A stretch of DNA of 64,000 nucleotides from Vibrio gelatinilyticus (GTDB lineage Bacteria > Pseudomonadota > Gammaproteobacteria > Enterobacterales > Vibrionaceae): positions 1 to 64,000 of the forward strand of contig NZ_JAJNNZ010000016.1 in NCBI RefSeq assembly GCF_022836845.1, read 5' to 3'. Position 1 is the stretch's first letter. Each line of letters opens with the position of its first letter. The position numbers were made by a program, and so were the translations under genes. This document shows positions 18,485 through 25,802 of the stretch, piece after piece. Under the pieces are notes generated by a model. The model was not told the origin of the DNA. It made no database searches and saw nothing but the letters and a program-made list of their open reading frames with translations.

Positions 18485-18649
18485 TGTGGTCACCGTATTA
18501 ATGTGCAGGTAGTTATTTCTCAGCCCTTCCTTTGGCATTAATATTGAAATGATGGCAGGAAAATAGCGTGAATTGGTGTTTTACGCTAGGTAGCACTACT
18601 TATGGTGATAATAAGCAGTACTTATGATCAAGTTTGTCATACCGTGGTG

Positions 18650-19402
18650 TTAGTTGTGTGTAGTGAGCTGTTTTTGTAGCGCTATTATGACCGATTCGTC
18701 GGTGACTGGAATAGCATAATCATCCAGGCCATTGGCACCCATCTTGGCATTTTCAGTTATATATTTCATATTACTTTGACGAGTTGACTTGCCCGATAAA
18801 TGCACTTCGTTAACACCTGTATGACGAATGATGCTTAGTACATTATTTGGTGTAACCCCAGCCCCCGCCATGATTGAAATTCGATCGTTTGCTTGATTGA
18901 CCAACTTTTCGATGTTATCCAAACCTAGCTCCGCCGAAGGAGCAAGACCAGAAGTTAGTAAGCGCTCGCATTGCAGTGAGATAATATTCTCTAGAGCTGT
19001 TTTCGGATCGCTAGCCTGATCAAAGGCTCGGTGGAATGTGACGCCTAATTCGAATTGCTTAGCAATAGAGAGCAGAGGCGCAAGGTTATTAACATCAATA
19101 CTACCATCCTCACGAAGCAGACCAATAACAATGCCATCAGCACCAAGTGAACCAGCGAGTTCGATATCTGAGGCCATTATTTGGATCTCTTCTTCATTGT
19201 AGAAAAAGTCACCTTGCCTAGGTCTTATCATGACATAGATCGGTATCGTACTGACCTTGACGGCTTGTCGAATAAAACCAGCACTGGGAGTCAGTCCACC
19301 CAAGGCGAGAGAGGAACAAAGCTCAATACGCGTGGCTCCCCCAGAAATGGCAATAGGTAAGGACTCAATATTATCGATACAGACTTCAATTTGAAAAGAC
19401 AT
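18650..19402 (-). CDS. cutC: CutC family protein
   Basis: A 250-residue TIM-barrel protein of the CutC family, with the N-terminal IEVCIDNIES, GATRIELCSSLALGGLTPS and VMIRPRQGDFFY segments conserved in the family. E. coli CutC is named for copper homeostasis, but its biochemical role is unresolved, so only the family call is firm. It is transcribed alone. Confidence 0.9.
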   Translation of the reverse strand: MSFQIEVCIDNIESLPIAISGGATRIELCSSLALGGLTPSAGFIRQAVKVSTIPIYVMIRPRQGDFFYNEEEIQIMASDIELAGSLGADGIVIGLLREDGSIDVNNLAPLLSIAKQFELGVTFHRAFDQASDPKTALENIISLQCERLLTSGLAPSAELGLDNIEKLVNQANDRISIMAGAGVTPNNVLSIIRHTGVNEVHLSGKSTRQSNMKYITENAKMGANGLDDYAIPVTDESVIIALQKQLTTHN

Positions 19403-19465
19403 AGAAAGCTCATAAGTCGAGATGACGGTGTTTTACTATATCCGCGAATCGATTGGACGCAAAGA

Positions 19466-19496
19466 AAAAGCCCAAAGCAAATGCTTTGGGCTTTTA
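19466..19496 (-). terminator. Rho-independent terminator of prx2
   Basis: AGCCCAAAG pairs with CTTTGGGCT around a CAAATG-type loop (core 19469-19492). On the minus strand it is followed by TTTTTCTTT. It is located about 95 bp after the prx2 stop codon. Confidence 0.85.
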
Positions 19497-19591
19497 AATT
19501 GGCTAACTAATTACTTCTTCAATGATTGGCTGCGTTTTCCGCTTTATTTTTCCAACCATCAACCCCGTTGAGCTTGGGGTGAAGGTTTTAA

Positions 19592-20200
19592 TTACTTAGA
19601 TAGGTCTTCTGCGTGCTCAGATAAGAACGCCGCAACACCTTTTGGAGATGCGTCCATACCCGCTTTACCTTCTTCCCATTGTGCTGGGCACACTTCACCG
19701 TTCTTTTGGTGGAAGTTTAGAGCGTCAACCATACGTAGCATTTCGTCGATGTTACGGCCTAGTGGAAGGTCGTTAACAACTTGGTGACGAACTAGACCGT
19801 CTTCATCGATTAGGAATGAACCACGGAATGCAACACCAGCTTCTGGGTGCTCTACGTCGTATGCTTTGCAGATCTCGTGCTTAACATCAGCAACAAGAGG
19901 GTATTTAACTTGACCGATACCGCCATCTTCGATAGCTGTGTTACGCCATGCATTGTGAGAGAACTGAGAATCGATAGAGATACCGATAACTTCAGCGCCC
20001 TTTGCTTGGAAGTCAGCTAAACGGTTGTCGAACGCGATTAGCTCAGATGGGCAAACGAACGTGAAATCTAGTGGGTAGAAGAATACAACTGCTTTTTTAC
20101 CCTTAGTAAATTCAGCGAAGTTGAAGTTTTCAACGATTTCACCGTTGCCTAGAACAGCTGCTGCAGTGAAGTCTGGGGCTTGACGACCAACTAGTACCAT
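19592..20200 (-). CDS. prx2: Peroxiredoxin (typical 2-Cys, AhpC/TSA family)
   Basis: A 202-residue typical 2-Cys peroxiredoxin. The peroxidatic cysteine C50 is in DFTFVCPSEL and the resolving cysteine C171 in GEVCPAQW. It reduces hydrogen peroxide and organic peroxides. It is divergent from an oxyR2-like regulator, the arrangement described for prx2/oxyR2 in Vibrio vulnificus; the symbol rests on that pairing. It is followed by a clear terminator. The codon use is strongly biased to preferred codons, as in highly expressed genes. Confidence 0.88.
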   Translation of the reverse strand: MVLVGRQAPDFTAAAVLGNGEIVENFNFAEFTKGKKAVVFFYPLDFTFVCPSELIAFDNRLADFQAKGAEVIGISIDSQFSHNAWRNTAIEDGGIGQVKYPLVADVKHEICKAYDVEHPEAGVAFRGSFLIDEDGLVRHQVVNDLPLGRNIDEMLRMVDALNFHQKNGEVCPAQWEEGKAGMDASPKGVAAFLSEHAEDLSK

Positions 20201-20388
20201 TTTTTTGCTCCTAAAATAGGTTTAATTCAAACCGTCTTTGGTTTGGTTTGTGTTTGTACGAGACAAACTATAGTACACATTGTAGTATTGAAAAAAGCGA
20301 AATTATTAGATTGATTTTATCGAAAAAAGCGATGATAGGTTCAAGTTCATCGCTTTTGTAAAATATGCCCAAGAGAACGAGCAATAGC

Positions 20389-21294
20389 ATGAATAAATGG
20401 CCTAGTTTAAAGCAGCTTCACTATTTCGTTACTTTGCACGAAACCCGCCATTTCAGCGAAGCGGCAGAGAAGTGTTTTGTTAGTCAGTCTACCTTAAGTA
20501 AAGGGATCCAGAATTTAGAAGAATTGATTGGTTGCCCATTGTACGAGAAGAAAGACAAAAAAAGTCCTTTAGTATTTACTCAAGCGGGTGAGTTGGTCGT
20601 CAGCCAAGGAAGGGAGCTACTAGCAAAAGGACAAGACTTAATTGAACTCGGAAGTCTGTGCCATAATGGAGTGATGCAGGGTCAACTTCGGTTGGGGTGC
20701 ATACCTACGATTGCCCCTTTTTTGTTGTGTGATCTTGTCCAGGAGGTCAATGCCCGTTTTCCACAGCTCAACCTGTTACTTAGAGAAGATACGACCACAA
20801 ACTTGCTCGCCGCATTAAGGCACGGGGAACTGGATGTGTTGGTGTTGGCTCTTCCGGTTGATATTGGCAACATGGACAGCTGTGTCGTCGGTCAAGATCC
20901 GTTCCGTATGGTCATTAGCCGTAATCAGGCAGAAGCAATCCGAGTACCAATTAGGTATGATGATTTACCGAATGAGTCGGTGTTTCTTTTAGAAAATGAA
21001 CACTGTTTGACCGATCATGCAGTATCCGCTTGCAAGCTAACGGATAAAGAAAAAATAAACCCATTTAGTGCCACAAGCCTTCACACCTTGGTGCAGATGG
21101 TAGCCAATGGACTAGGTACGACGTTTATTCCACAAATGGCGATTGATCATGGTTTGCTTGAAAATCAAAATCTGATTGTGGTTGATCCTCCAGGGCAACA
21201 AGCTCATCGAGATATCGGCTTGGTTTGGCGACCCAGCACTTCGCGCCGTGAGTCCTTCGAAAAACTCGCGCAAGTCGTTACTGAGCTCTTATGA
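20389..21294 (+). CDS. oxyR2: OxyR2-type LysR family peroxide sensor
   Basis: A 301-residue LysR-type regulator. The N-terminal winged helix-turn-helix spans about 1-65 (HFSEAAEKCFVSQSTLSKGIQ). The redox loop has cysteines 206 and 215 in EHCLTDHAVSAC, matching the OxyR C199-C208 pair. The residue before H205 is E204, not the glycine of E. coli OxyR; from memory E204 is the hallmark of V. vulnificus OxyR2, which is hypersensitive to peroxide. An upstream ATG (20365) lacks a ribosome site, and counting from the ATG at 20389 gives exactly E204/C206. It is divergent from its likely target prx2. Confidence 0.88.
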   Translation: MNKWPSLKQLHYFVTLHETRHFSEAAEKCFVSQSTLSKGIQNLEELIGCPLYEKKDKKSPLVFTQAGELVVSQGRELLAKGQDLIELGSLCHNGVMQGQLRLGCIPTIAPFLLCDLVQEVNARFPQLNLLLREDTTTNLLAALRHGELDVLVLALPVDIGNMDSCVVGQDPFRMVISRNQAEAIRVPIRYDDLPNESVFLLENEHCLTDHAVSACKLTDKEKINPFSATSLHTLVQMVANGLGTTFIPQMAIDHGLLENQNLIVVDPPGQQAHRDIGLVWRPSTSRRESFEKLAQVVTELL

Positions 21295-21839
21295 GAAGCG
21301 GCTAATCGTAATGCGTCACTAAAATAATGACCAAATATAGATCAAGGTGCTGGTTAGGTGCCTTTTTTTGGAGTTAAATTTCGACTTCATACCCTTTATA
21401 TTGAAAGTCATACCCAGTGCTTTTCTTAAAAGGTTTCTAATATTATTTTTTGTTAACAGCCCCCATTTCACACGTTATCTATGAACTTTACCACTAGGGA
21501 ATAATGACAAATTAATCTAAATCAGGTAGTTAACTTTGTTTTCTTTATTGAGATAACAGTGGGGAACTCAGCAGTAATAATAATCTTGGTAATTTAATTA
21601 CGTAATTACGATCAATTAATGAGGGCTAAGTCAGTAACAATCCTTTAGGTGAAAACTTTGAATGTTGCCACGTTGTCAATTTAGAGTTGCAACTCTAATG
21701 TCGGTTGGTTATTGTAGTTTAAGCTCTTGTGAAGAAGATTTCGCTCCATTTACTTTGTTTCTATGACTGGATATCAATGGTCATGGCTCTAAGTTGTGTT
21801 TGTATTAAATATCGTATTATTGAGTCATGTAGTTGCTAA
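21295..21839. other. Non-coding region with palindromic operator-like sites
   Basis: No plausible gene is seen here on either strand. The region is A/T rich. It contains an 18-bp perfect palindrome at 21681-21698 (TTAGAGTTGCAACTCTAA) and a 14-bp perfect palindrome at 21595-21608 (TAATTACGTAATTA), both of a size that binds dimeric regulators. They lie 160-280 bp upstream of the promoter predicted for the downstream RNA. Confidence 0.5.
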
Positions 21840-21867
21840 CTTACAATTAAATTTGGTGTTGGATAAT
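21840..21867 (+). promoter_or_regulatory. Predicted sigma-70 promoter of a non-coding RNA
   Basis: A -35-like CTTACA (21840-21845) and a -10 GATAAT (21862-21867) are 16 bp apart. They would start transcription near 21874. The prediction is from consensus matching only, but is supported by the strong terminator downstream. Confidence 0.4.
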
Positions 21868-21873
21868 ACCCCA

Positions 21874-22215
21874 CTTTTGATGATGAACAGGTATGTGATT
21901 AACAACGGTACGGCGCGGCGACCTACTTGAAAGTACGGCGTGAAATAGGTGAAAAGACCCAGGCCCAAGAAACCTCTTTTTATTTGCTTTACGCGAGTAG
22001 CTTCGATGAAAACAGGAAGGTTAGCGTGAATGATTCAAATGGAATTGGTCAGGCAACAAGAGCCTAATATGAGTAAAAGCCTTTGGTTGAGCGTTGAGTT
22101 AAATTTAAATAAAGCACTTAACGCCTAAGCACCCCCATTTTGAGCACTGCCCCTGTAGGTCAGTATGACTACTAATGTCGGTAAGTTTTGAGCGGCGAGA
22201 GCCGCTCTTTTTTTT
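21874..22215 (+). ncRNA. Candidate non-coding RNA, about 340 nt
   Basis: No open frame of note lies here on the plus strand, yet it ends in a strong plus-strand terminator (22190-22215) that has no upstream gene, since oxyR2 ends about 900 bp earlier. A consensus promoter precedes it. Internal structure includes a 9-bp stem GCGTTGAGT/ACTTAACGC (22091-22099 with 22116-22124, one G-U pair) and a short AGGC/GCCT hairpin around 22053-22063. I do not recognise it as CsrB, Qrr, 6S, tmRNA or a riboswitch. Its 3' end abuts the CBS-domain gene on the other strand, so it could also be an antisense or independent sRNA. Confidence 0.45.
22190..22215 (+). terminator. Strong rho-independent terminator, plus strand
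   Basis: GAGCGGC (22190-22196), a GAGA tetraloop and GCCGCTC (22201-22207) are followed by eight T residues. On the minus strand no T tract follows the stem, so it acts only on plus-strand transcription, ending 4 bp before the stop codon of the convergent CBS gene. Confidence 0.92.
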
Positions 22216-22218
22216 CTG

Positions 22219-22674
22219 TTAGTTTTGAGATTCCGCTTCAACCTCATTGGGTTCAACTTCTTCTTGTAACTCCAACAAATTGATGGCGATCGCTACAAAA
22301 TCACTGTCGGTGATGATGCCGACCAACGTACCATCATCAATCACTGGTAAACAGCCGACTTTGTGTTTTTGCATATAAACGGCACTTTCTCTTAAACCCG
22401 CAATCGGCGCTACCGTCATTATATTTTGATGCATAATGTCGTTAAGCGGTGTCGATAGGGTATAGGATTGCTCTTCAGGGAGCTTTTGTAGACTGGACTC
22501 TTGAGCGGCCAAAACATCGCGCTGTGTGATGATTCCGAGTAGTTTTCGATCCGCATCTACAACTGGAATATGACGAATATCCAAAGTTTCCATCATATGT
22601 TTTGCATCTGCTAAGGAGTGAGACCGCAAGAGAGTATGTGGGTTGCGGGACATCATATCTTCGACCTTAATCAT
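22219..22674 (-). CDS. CBS-domain pair protein
   Basis: A 151-residue protein of two CBS domains in tandem: about 1-60 (VEDMMSRNPHTLL...IRHIPVVDADRKLLGIITQRDVL) and about 75-135 (IMHQNIMTVAPI...GCLPVIDDGTLVGIITDSDFV). Such stand-alone CBS pairs bind adenine nucleotides and sense energy state, but the partner is not shown by the sequence. The ATG at 22674 has a GGAGG ribosome site 6 bp upstream; an in-frame TTG four codons earlier is not needed. The C terminus is acidic (EVEPNEVEAESQN). Confidence 0.88.
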   Translation of the reverse strand: MIKVEDMMSRNPHTLLRSHSLADAKHMMETLDIRHIPVVDADRKLLGIITQRDVLAAQESSLQKLPEEQSYTLSTPLNDIMHQNIMTVAPIAGLRESAVYMQKHKVGCLPVIDDGTLVGIITDSDFVAIAINLLELQEEVEPNEVEAESQN

Positions 22675-22939
22675 AAGGGCCTCCAACTCATTTGTGTAAT
22701 TGTTTTAATTATAGTTTTTTACTGAAAAGTCGCGGCAGATATGACTTGGATTTGTCGTGATAGTCACAAAATAATGTAGGAAATTTTGAGGTGAGTTGCG
22801 AGAATGCCTCAAAGGTTAGAATTTGCCTAATTATGGATAAACATCACGACTAACTTGCTATTCATCAGAGCAGGCATATACTAGGCGGCTGCACAAATTT
22901 GTGCCATATATTCCATCCACCAAATTCAAGATGACGGTT

Positions 22940-23989
22940 ATGCAAGTATCAGACTTTCACTTCGACTTACCCGACGAGCTCATTGCCCGTTACCCAATGG
23001 CTGAACGCACCGCGAGTCGCCTTTTGCAATTGACAGGCAACAGCGGTGACCTTGTTGATGGGACATTCAAAGATATTGCCGAACTGGTGCAGCCAGGCGA
23101 TTTGTTAGTCTTTAACAATACACGTGTTATACCGGCCCGAATCTTTGGTCGCAAAGCCTCAGGCGGGAAGTTGGAAGTATTGGTTGAGCGTATGCTTGAT
23201 GATAAGCGTGTGCTTGCACATGTACGTTGTTCCAAATCGCCAAAACCGGGGACCGAGTTGTTCCTAGGGGAAAGCGATGAGTATCAAGCCGTAATGGTTG
23301 CTCGTCATGATGCATTGTTTGAAATCGAAGTACAGTCAGAAAAGACAGTATTAGAGGTGTTAAATGATGTTGGTCATATGCCATTACCACCGTATATCGA
23401 TCGACCGGATGAAGATGCAGACAAAGAGCGTTATCAAACCGTCTATAACCAAAAGCCTGGAGCTGTAGCGGCTCCGACAGCGGGTTTACACTTCGATGAT
23501 GCTATTTTGGCTGATATAAAAGCCAAGGGTGTTGAATTTGCGTATGTGACTCTGCATGTAGGCGCTGGCACGTTCCAGCCGGTACGCGTTGACAATATTC
23601 ATGATCATCACATGCACGCCGAGTATGTTGAAGTTAACCAAGAAGTCGTGGATGCTATCAAACGCACCAAAGCAAACGGTGGCCGAGTGATCGCCGTCGG
23701 CACTACGTCGGTACGTTCACTGGAAAGCGCCGCTCAAAATGCTCTTAACAACGGCACTGAACTAGAACCGTTTTTTGATGATACTGAAATCTTTATTTTC
23801 CCTGGGTATGAGTATCAATTAGTGGACTGTTTAATCACTAACTTCCACTTACCAGAATCAACGTTAATAATGTTAGTCAGTGCTTTTGCTGGTTACGACA
23901 ATGTGATGGCGGCATACACTCATGCCGTGCAGCAGCAATATCGTTTCTTTAGCTACGGCGATGCAATGTTCATCACCAAAAAAGTGTAA
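22940..23989 (+). CDS. queA: QueA, S-adenosylmethionine:tRNA ribosyltransferase-isomerase
   Basis: A 349-residue enzyme that transfers and isomerises the ribosyl group of SAM onto preQ1 at position 34 of tRNA to form epoxyqueuosine. Family segments DFHFDLPDELIARYP, VFNNTRVIPARIFG, and AAPTAGLHFD are present. The frame is open upstream to 22901 with GTG and ATG alternatives, but the family N terminus begins at MQVSDFHFDL (ATG at 22940). It is 157 bp upstream of tgt, the preceding enzyme of the pathway. Confidence 0.95.
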   Translation: MQVSDFHFDLPDELIARYPMAERTASRLLQLTGNSGDLVDGTFKDIAELVQPGDLLVFNNTRVIPARIFGRKASGGKLEVLVERMLDDKRVLAHVRCSKSPKPGTELFLGESDEYQAVMVARHDALFEIEVQSEKTVLEVLNDVGHMPLPPYIDRPDEDADKERYQTVYNQKPGAVAAPTAGLHFDDAILADIKAKGVEFAYVTLHVGAGTFQPVRVDNIHDHHMHAEYVEVNQEVVDAIKRTKANGGRVIAVGTTSVRSLESAAQNALNNGTELEPFFDDTEIFIFPGYEYQLVDCLITNFHLPESTLIMLVSAFAGYDNVMAAYTHAVQQQYRFFSYGDAMFITKKV

Positions 23990-24146
23990 ACGAGTCAACG
24001 TTCACTTAGGGAGCCAGTGAAAAGACGGTAGGGAATACCAGAATGCACTAGACTAAGAGTCGGTGTGAAGGAGTGCGACAGGCAACGGCTTGTTAGCATG
24101 ATAGTAATGAAAAGTCAGACTGTGTCTCTGGCAATTTGGAGGCTTC

Positions 24147-25280
24147 GTGAAGCTCAAATACGAACTTAAAAAGAAAAATGGCCACGCTCGTCGTGGACAA
24201 CTCACTTTCGAACGTGGCAGTGTGCAGACTCCGGCCTTCATGCCAGTCGGTACTTACGGTACTGTAAAAGGTATGACGCCAGAAGAAGTAAAAGCAACGG
24301 GTGCTGAGATCTTGCTGGGTAACACATTCCACCTTTGGCTACGTCCGGGTCAAGAAATCATGAAAATGCATGGTGACCTTCACGATTTTATGAACTGGCA
24401 AGGCCCAATCCTGACAGATTCAGGGGGCTTCCAAGTATTTAGCCTTGGTGATATGCGTAAAATCACTGAAGAAGGCGTACACTTTCGCAGCCCAGTCAAT
24501 GGCGACAAAGTGTTCATGGACGCTGAAAAATCGATGGAAATCCAAAAAGACCTGGGTTCTGACATCGTAATGATTTTTGATGAATGTACGCCGTACCCAG
24601 CGACCCACGATGAAGCTAAGAAGTCGATGGAAATGTCTCTACGTTGGGCAAAGCGCTCACGTGATCACTTTGACAAGCTGGAAAACCCGAACTCTTTGTT
24701 TGGTATTGTACAAGGCAGCGTCTACGAAGATCTTCGTGATGTTTCAGTAGAAGGGCTTACCGAAATCGGATTCGATGGTTATGCTGTTGGTGGCCTTGCG
24801 GTTGGCGAACCAAAAGAGGATATGCATCGCGTGCTAGAGCACACGACTCCGAAGCTTCCAGAAGACAAGCCTCGCTACTTGATGGGTGTAGGTAAACCTG
24901 AAGACTTGGTTGAAGGTGTGCGTCGTGGCATCGATATGTTTGATTGTGTTATGCCAACGCGTAATGCTCGTAATGGTCACCTTTTTGTCACTGGCGGCGT
25001 GATTAAGATCCGCAATGCGAAAAATAAGACAGATGTAACCCCACTGGATCCACATTGCGATTGTTACACCTGTAAGAATTACTCTAAAGCGTACCTCCAC
25101 CACCTAGATCGTTGTAATGAAATTCTAGGGGCTCGCTTAAATACTATCCACAATCTGCGTTATTACCAACGTCTGATGGAGAGTATTCGTAAAGCGATTG
25201 ATGAAGATCGTTTTGAACAATTTGTCGAAGAGTTTTACGCGCGTCGTGAACGCGACGTTCCACCATTGGACATGAAATAA
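24147..25280 (+). CDS. tgt: Tgt, queuine tRNA-ribosyltransferase
   Basis: A 377-residue TIM-barrel enzyme exchanging guanine 34 for preQ1 in tRNAs with GUN anticodons. Visible features are TDSGGFQVFSLG (active-site aspartate), FDCVMPTRNARNGHLF (nucleophile aspartate) and the zinc site CDCYTCKNYSKAYLHHL. The start is GTG with GGAGG 5 bp upstream. Located between queA and yajC-secDF in the usual gammaproteobacterial order. Confidence 0.97.
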   Translation: MKLKYELKKKNGHARRGQLTFERGSVQTPAFMPVGTYGTVKGMTPEEVKATGAEILLGNTFHLWLRPGQEIMKMHGDLHDFMNWQGPILTDSGGFQVFSLGDMRKITEEGVHFRSPVNGDKVFMDAEKSMEIQKDLGSDIVMIFDECTPYPATHDEAKKSMEMSLRWAKRSRDHFDKLENPNSLFGIVQGSVYEDLRDVSVEGLTEIGFDGYAVGGLAVGEPKEDMHRVLEHTTPKLPEDKPRYLMGVGKPEDLVEGVRRGIDMFDCVMPTRNARNGHLFVTGGVIKIRNAKNKTDVTPLDPHCDCYTCKNYSKAYLHHLDRCNEILGARLNTIHNLRYYQRLMESIRKAIDEDRFEQFVEEFYARRERDVPPLDMK

Positions 25281-25294
25281 CTGATTAATTTTAA

Positions 25295-25408
25295 GGCTAT
25301 CCTGCTAGAAGGTAACAAATCCTAGCTGTGGGTCACACTTTTTGTGCATCTTATTGGCTAAGAAACATTGAGTTACCTTTTGCTTCTTGAAAAGATAGGG
25401 GGATAGCC
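25295..25408 (+). promoter_or_regulatory. Nested inverted repeats between tgt and yajC (structured leader)
   Basis: GGCTATCC (25295-25302) pairs with GGATAGCC (25401-25408), and inside it AAGGTAAC (25309-25316) pairs with GTTACCTT (25372-25379). A small CACA...TGTG hairpin lies at the centre. All arms are collinear, so the 114-nt RNA could fold as one long multi-stem element just after the tgt stop and 43 bp before yajC. This suggests a processing or translation-control element; I do not recognise a known class. Confidence 0.5.
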
Positions 25409-25450
25409 CAATTTTGGACTTGAATTTACATTTAAAGAGGATGTTTTCTA

Positions 25451-25780
25451 ATGAGTTTGATTTCTCCAGCTTACGCTGCTGAAGGCGCACCACAGGGCGG
25501 CGGTTTCGAAATGCTGCTTATGCTAGGTATGTTTGCCGTTATTTTTTACTTCATGATCTACCGCCCGCAAGCTAAGCGTGCGAAAGAGCATAAAAACCTA
25601 ATGTCTTCTATGGCAAAAGGCGATGAAGTGCTAACAAACGGCGGCCTTATCGGCAAAATCACAAAGATCTCAGAAGAGAACGACTATGTTGCTATCGCAC
25701 TTAACGATAATAACGAAGTTGTCATCAAGAAAGACTTTGTTACAGCAGTGCTACCAAAGGGTACGCTGAAATCTCTATAA
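25451..25780 (+). CDS. yajC: YajC, Sec translocase accessory subunit
   Basis: A 109-residue inner-membrane protein with one membrane helix (about 18-36, MLLMLGMFAVIFYFMIYRPQ) and a cytoplasmic domain starting RPQAKRAKEHKNLM, both conserved in YajC. It associates with SecD and SecF to help SecYEG in protein export. The ribosome site AAAGAGGA precedes the ATG. Confidence 0.96.
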   Translation: MSLISPAYAAEGAPQGGGFEMLLMLGMFAVIFYFMIYRPQAKRAKEHKNLMSSMAKGDEVLTNGGLIGKITKISEENDYVAIALNDNNEVVIKKDFVTAVLPKGTLKSL

Positions 25781-25802
25781 AAACAGCTAAAGGATCCTCG
25801 CT

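Noticed and set aside
21874..22215. Cyclic di-GMP or cobalamin riboswitch
   Set aside because: The conserved cores of these classes are absent, and no plus-strand gene follows the element.
25281..25450. VemP-type secretion-monitor leader before secDF
   Set aside because: No signal-peptide-bearing leader frame is present; this is the yajC-secDF locus, not secD2F2.
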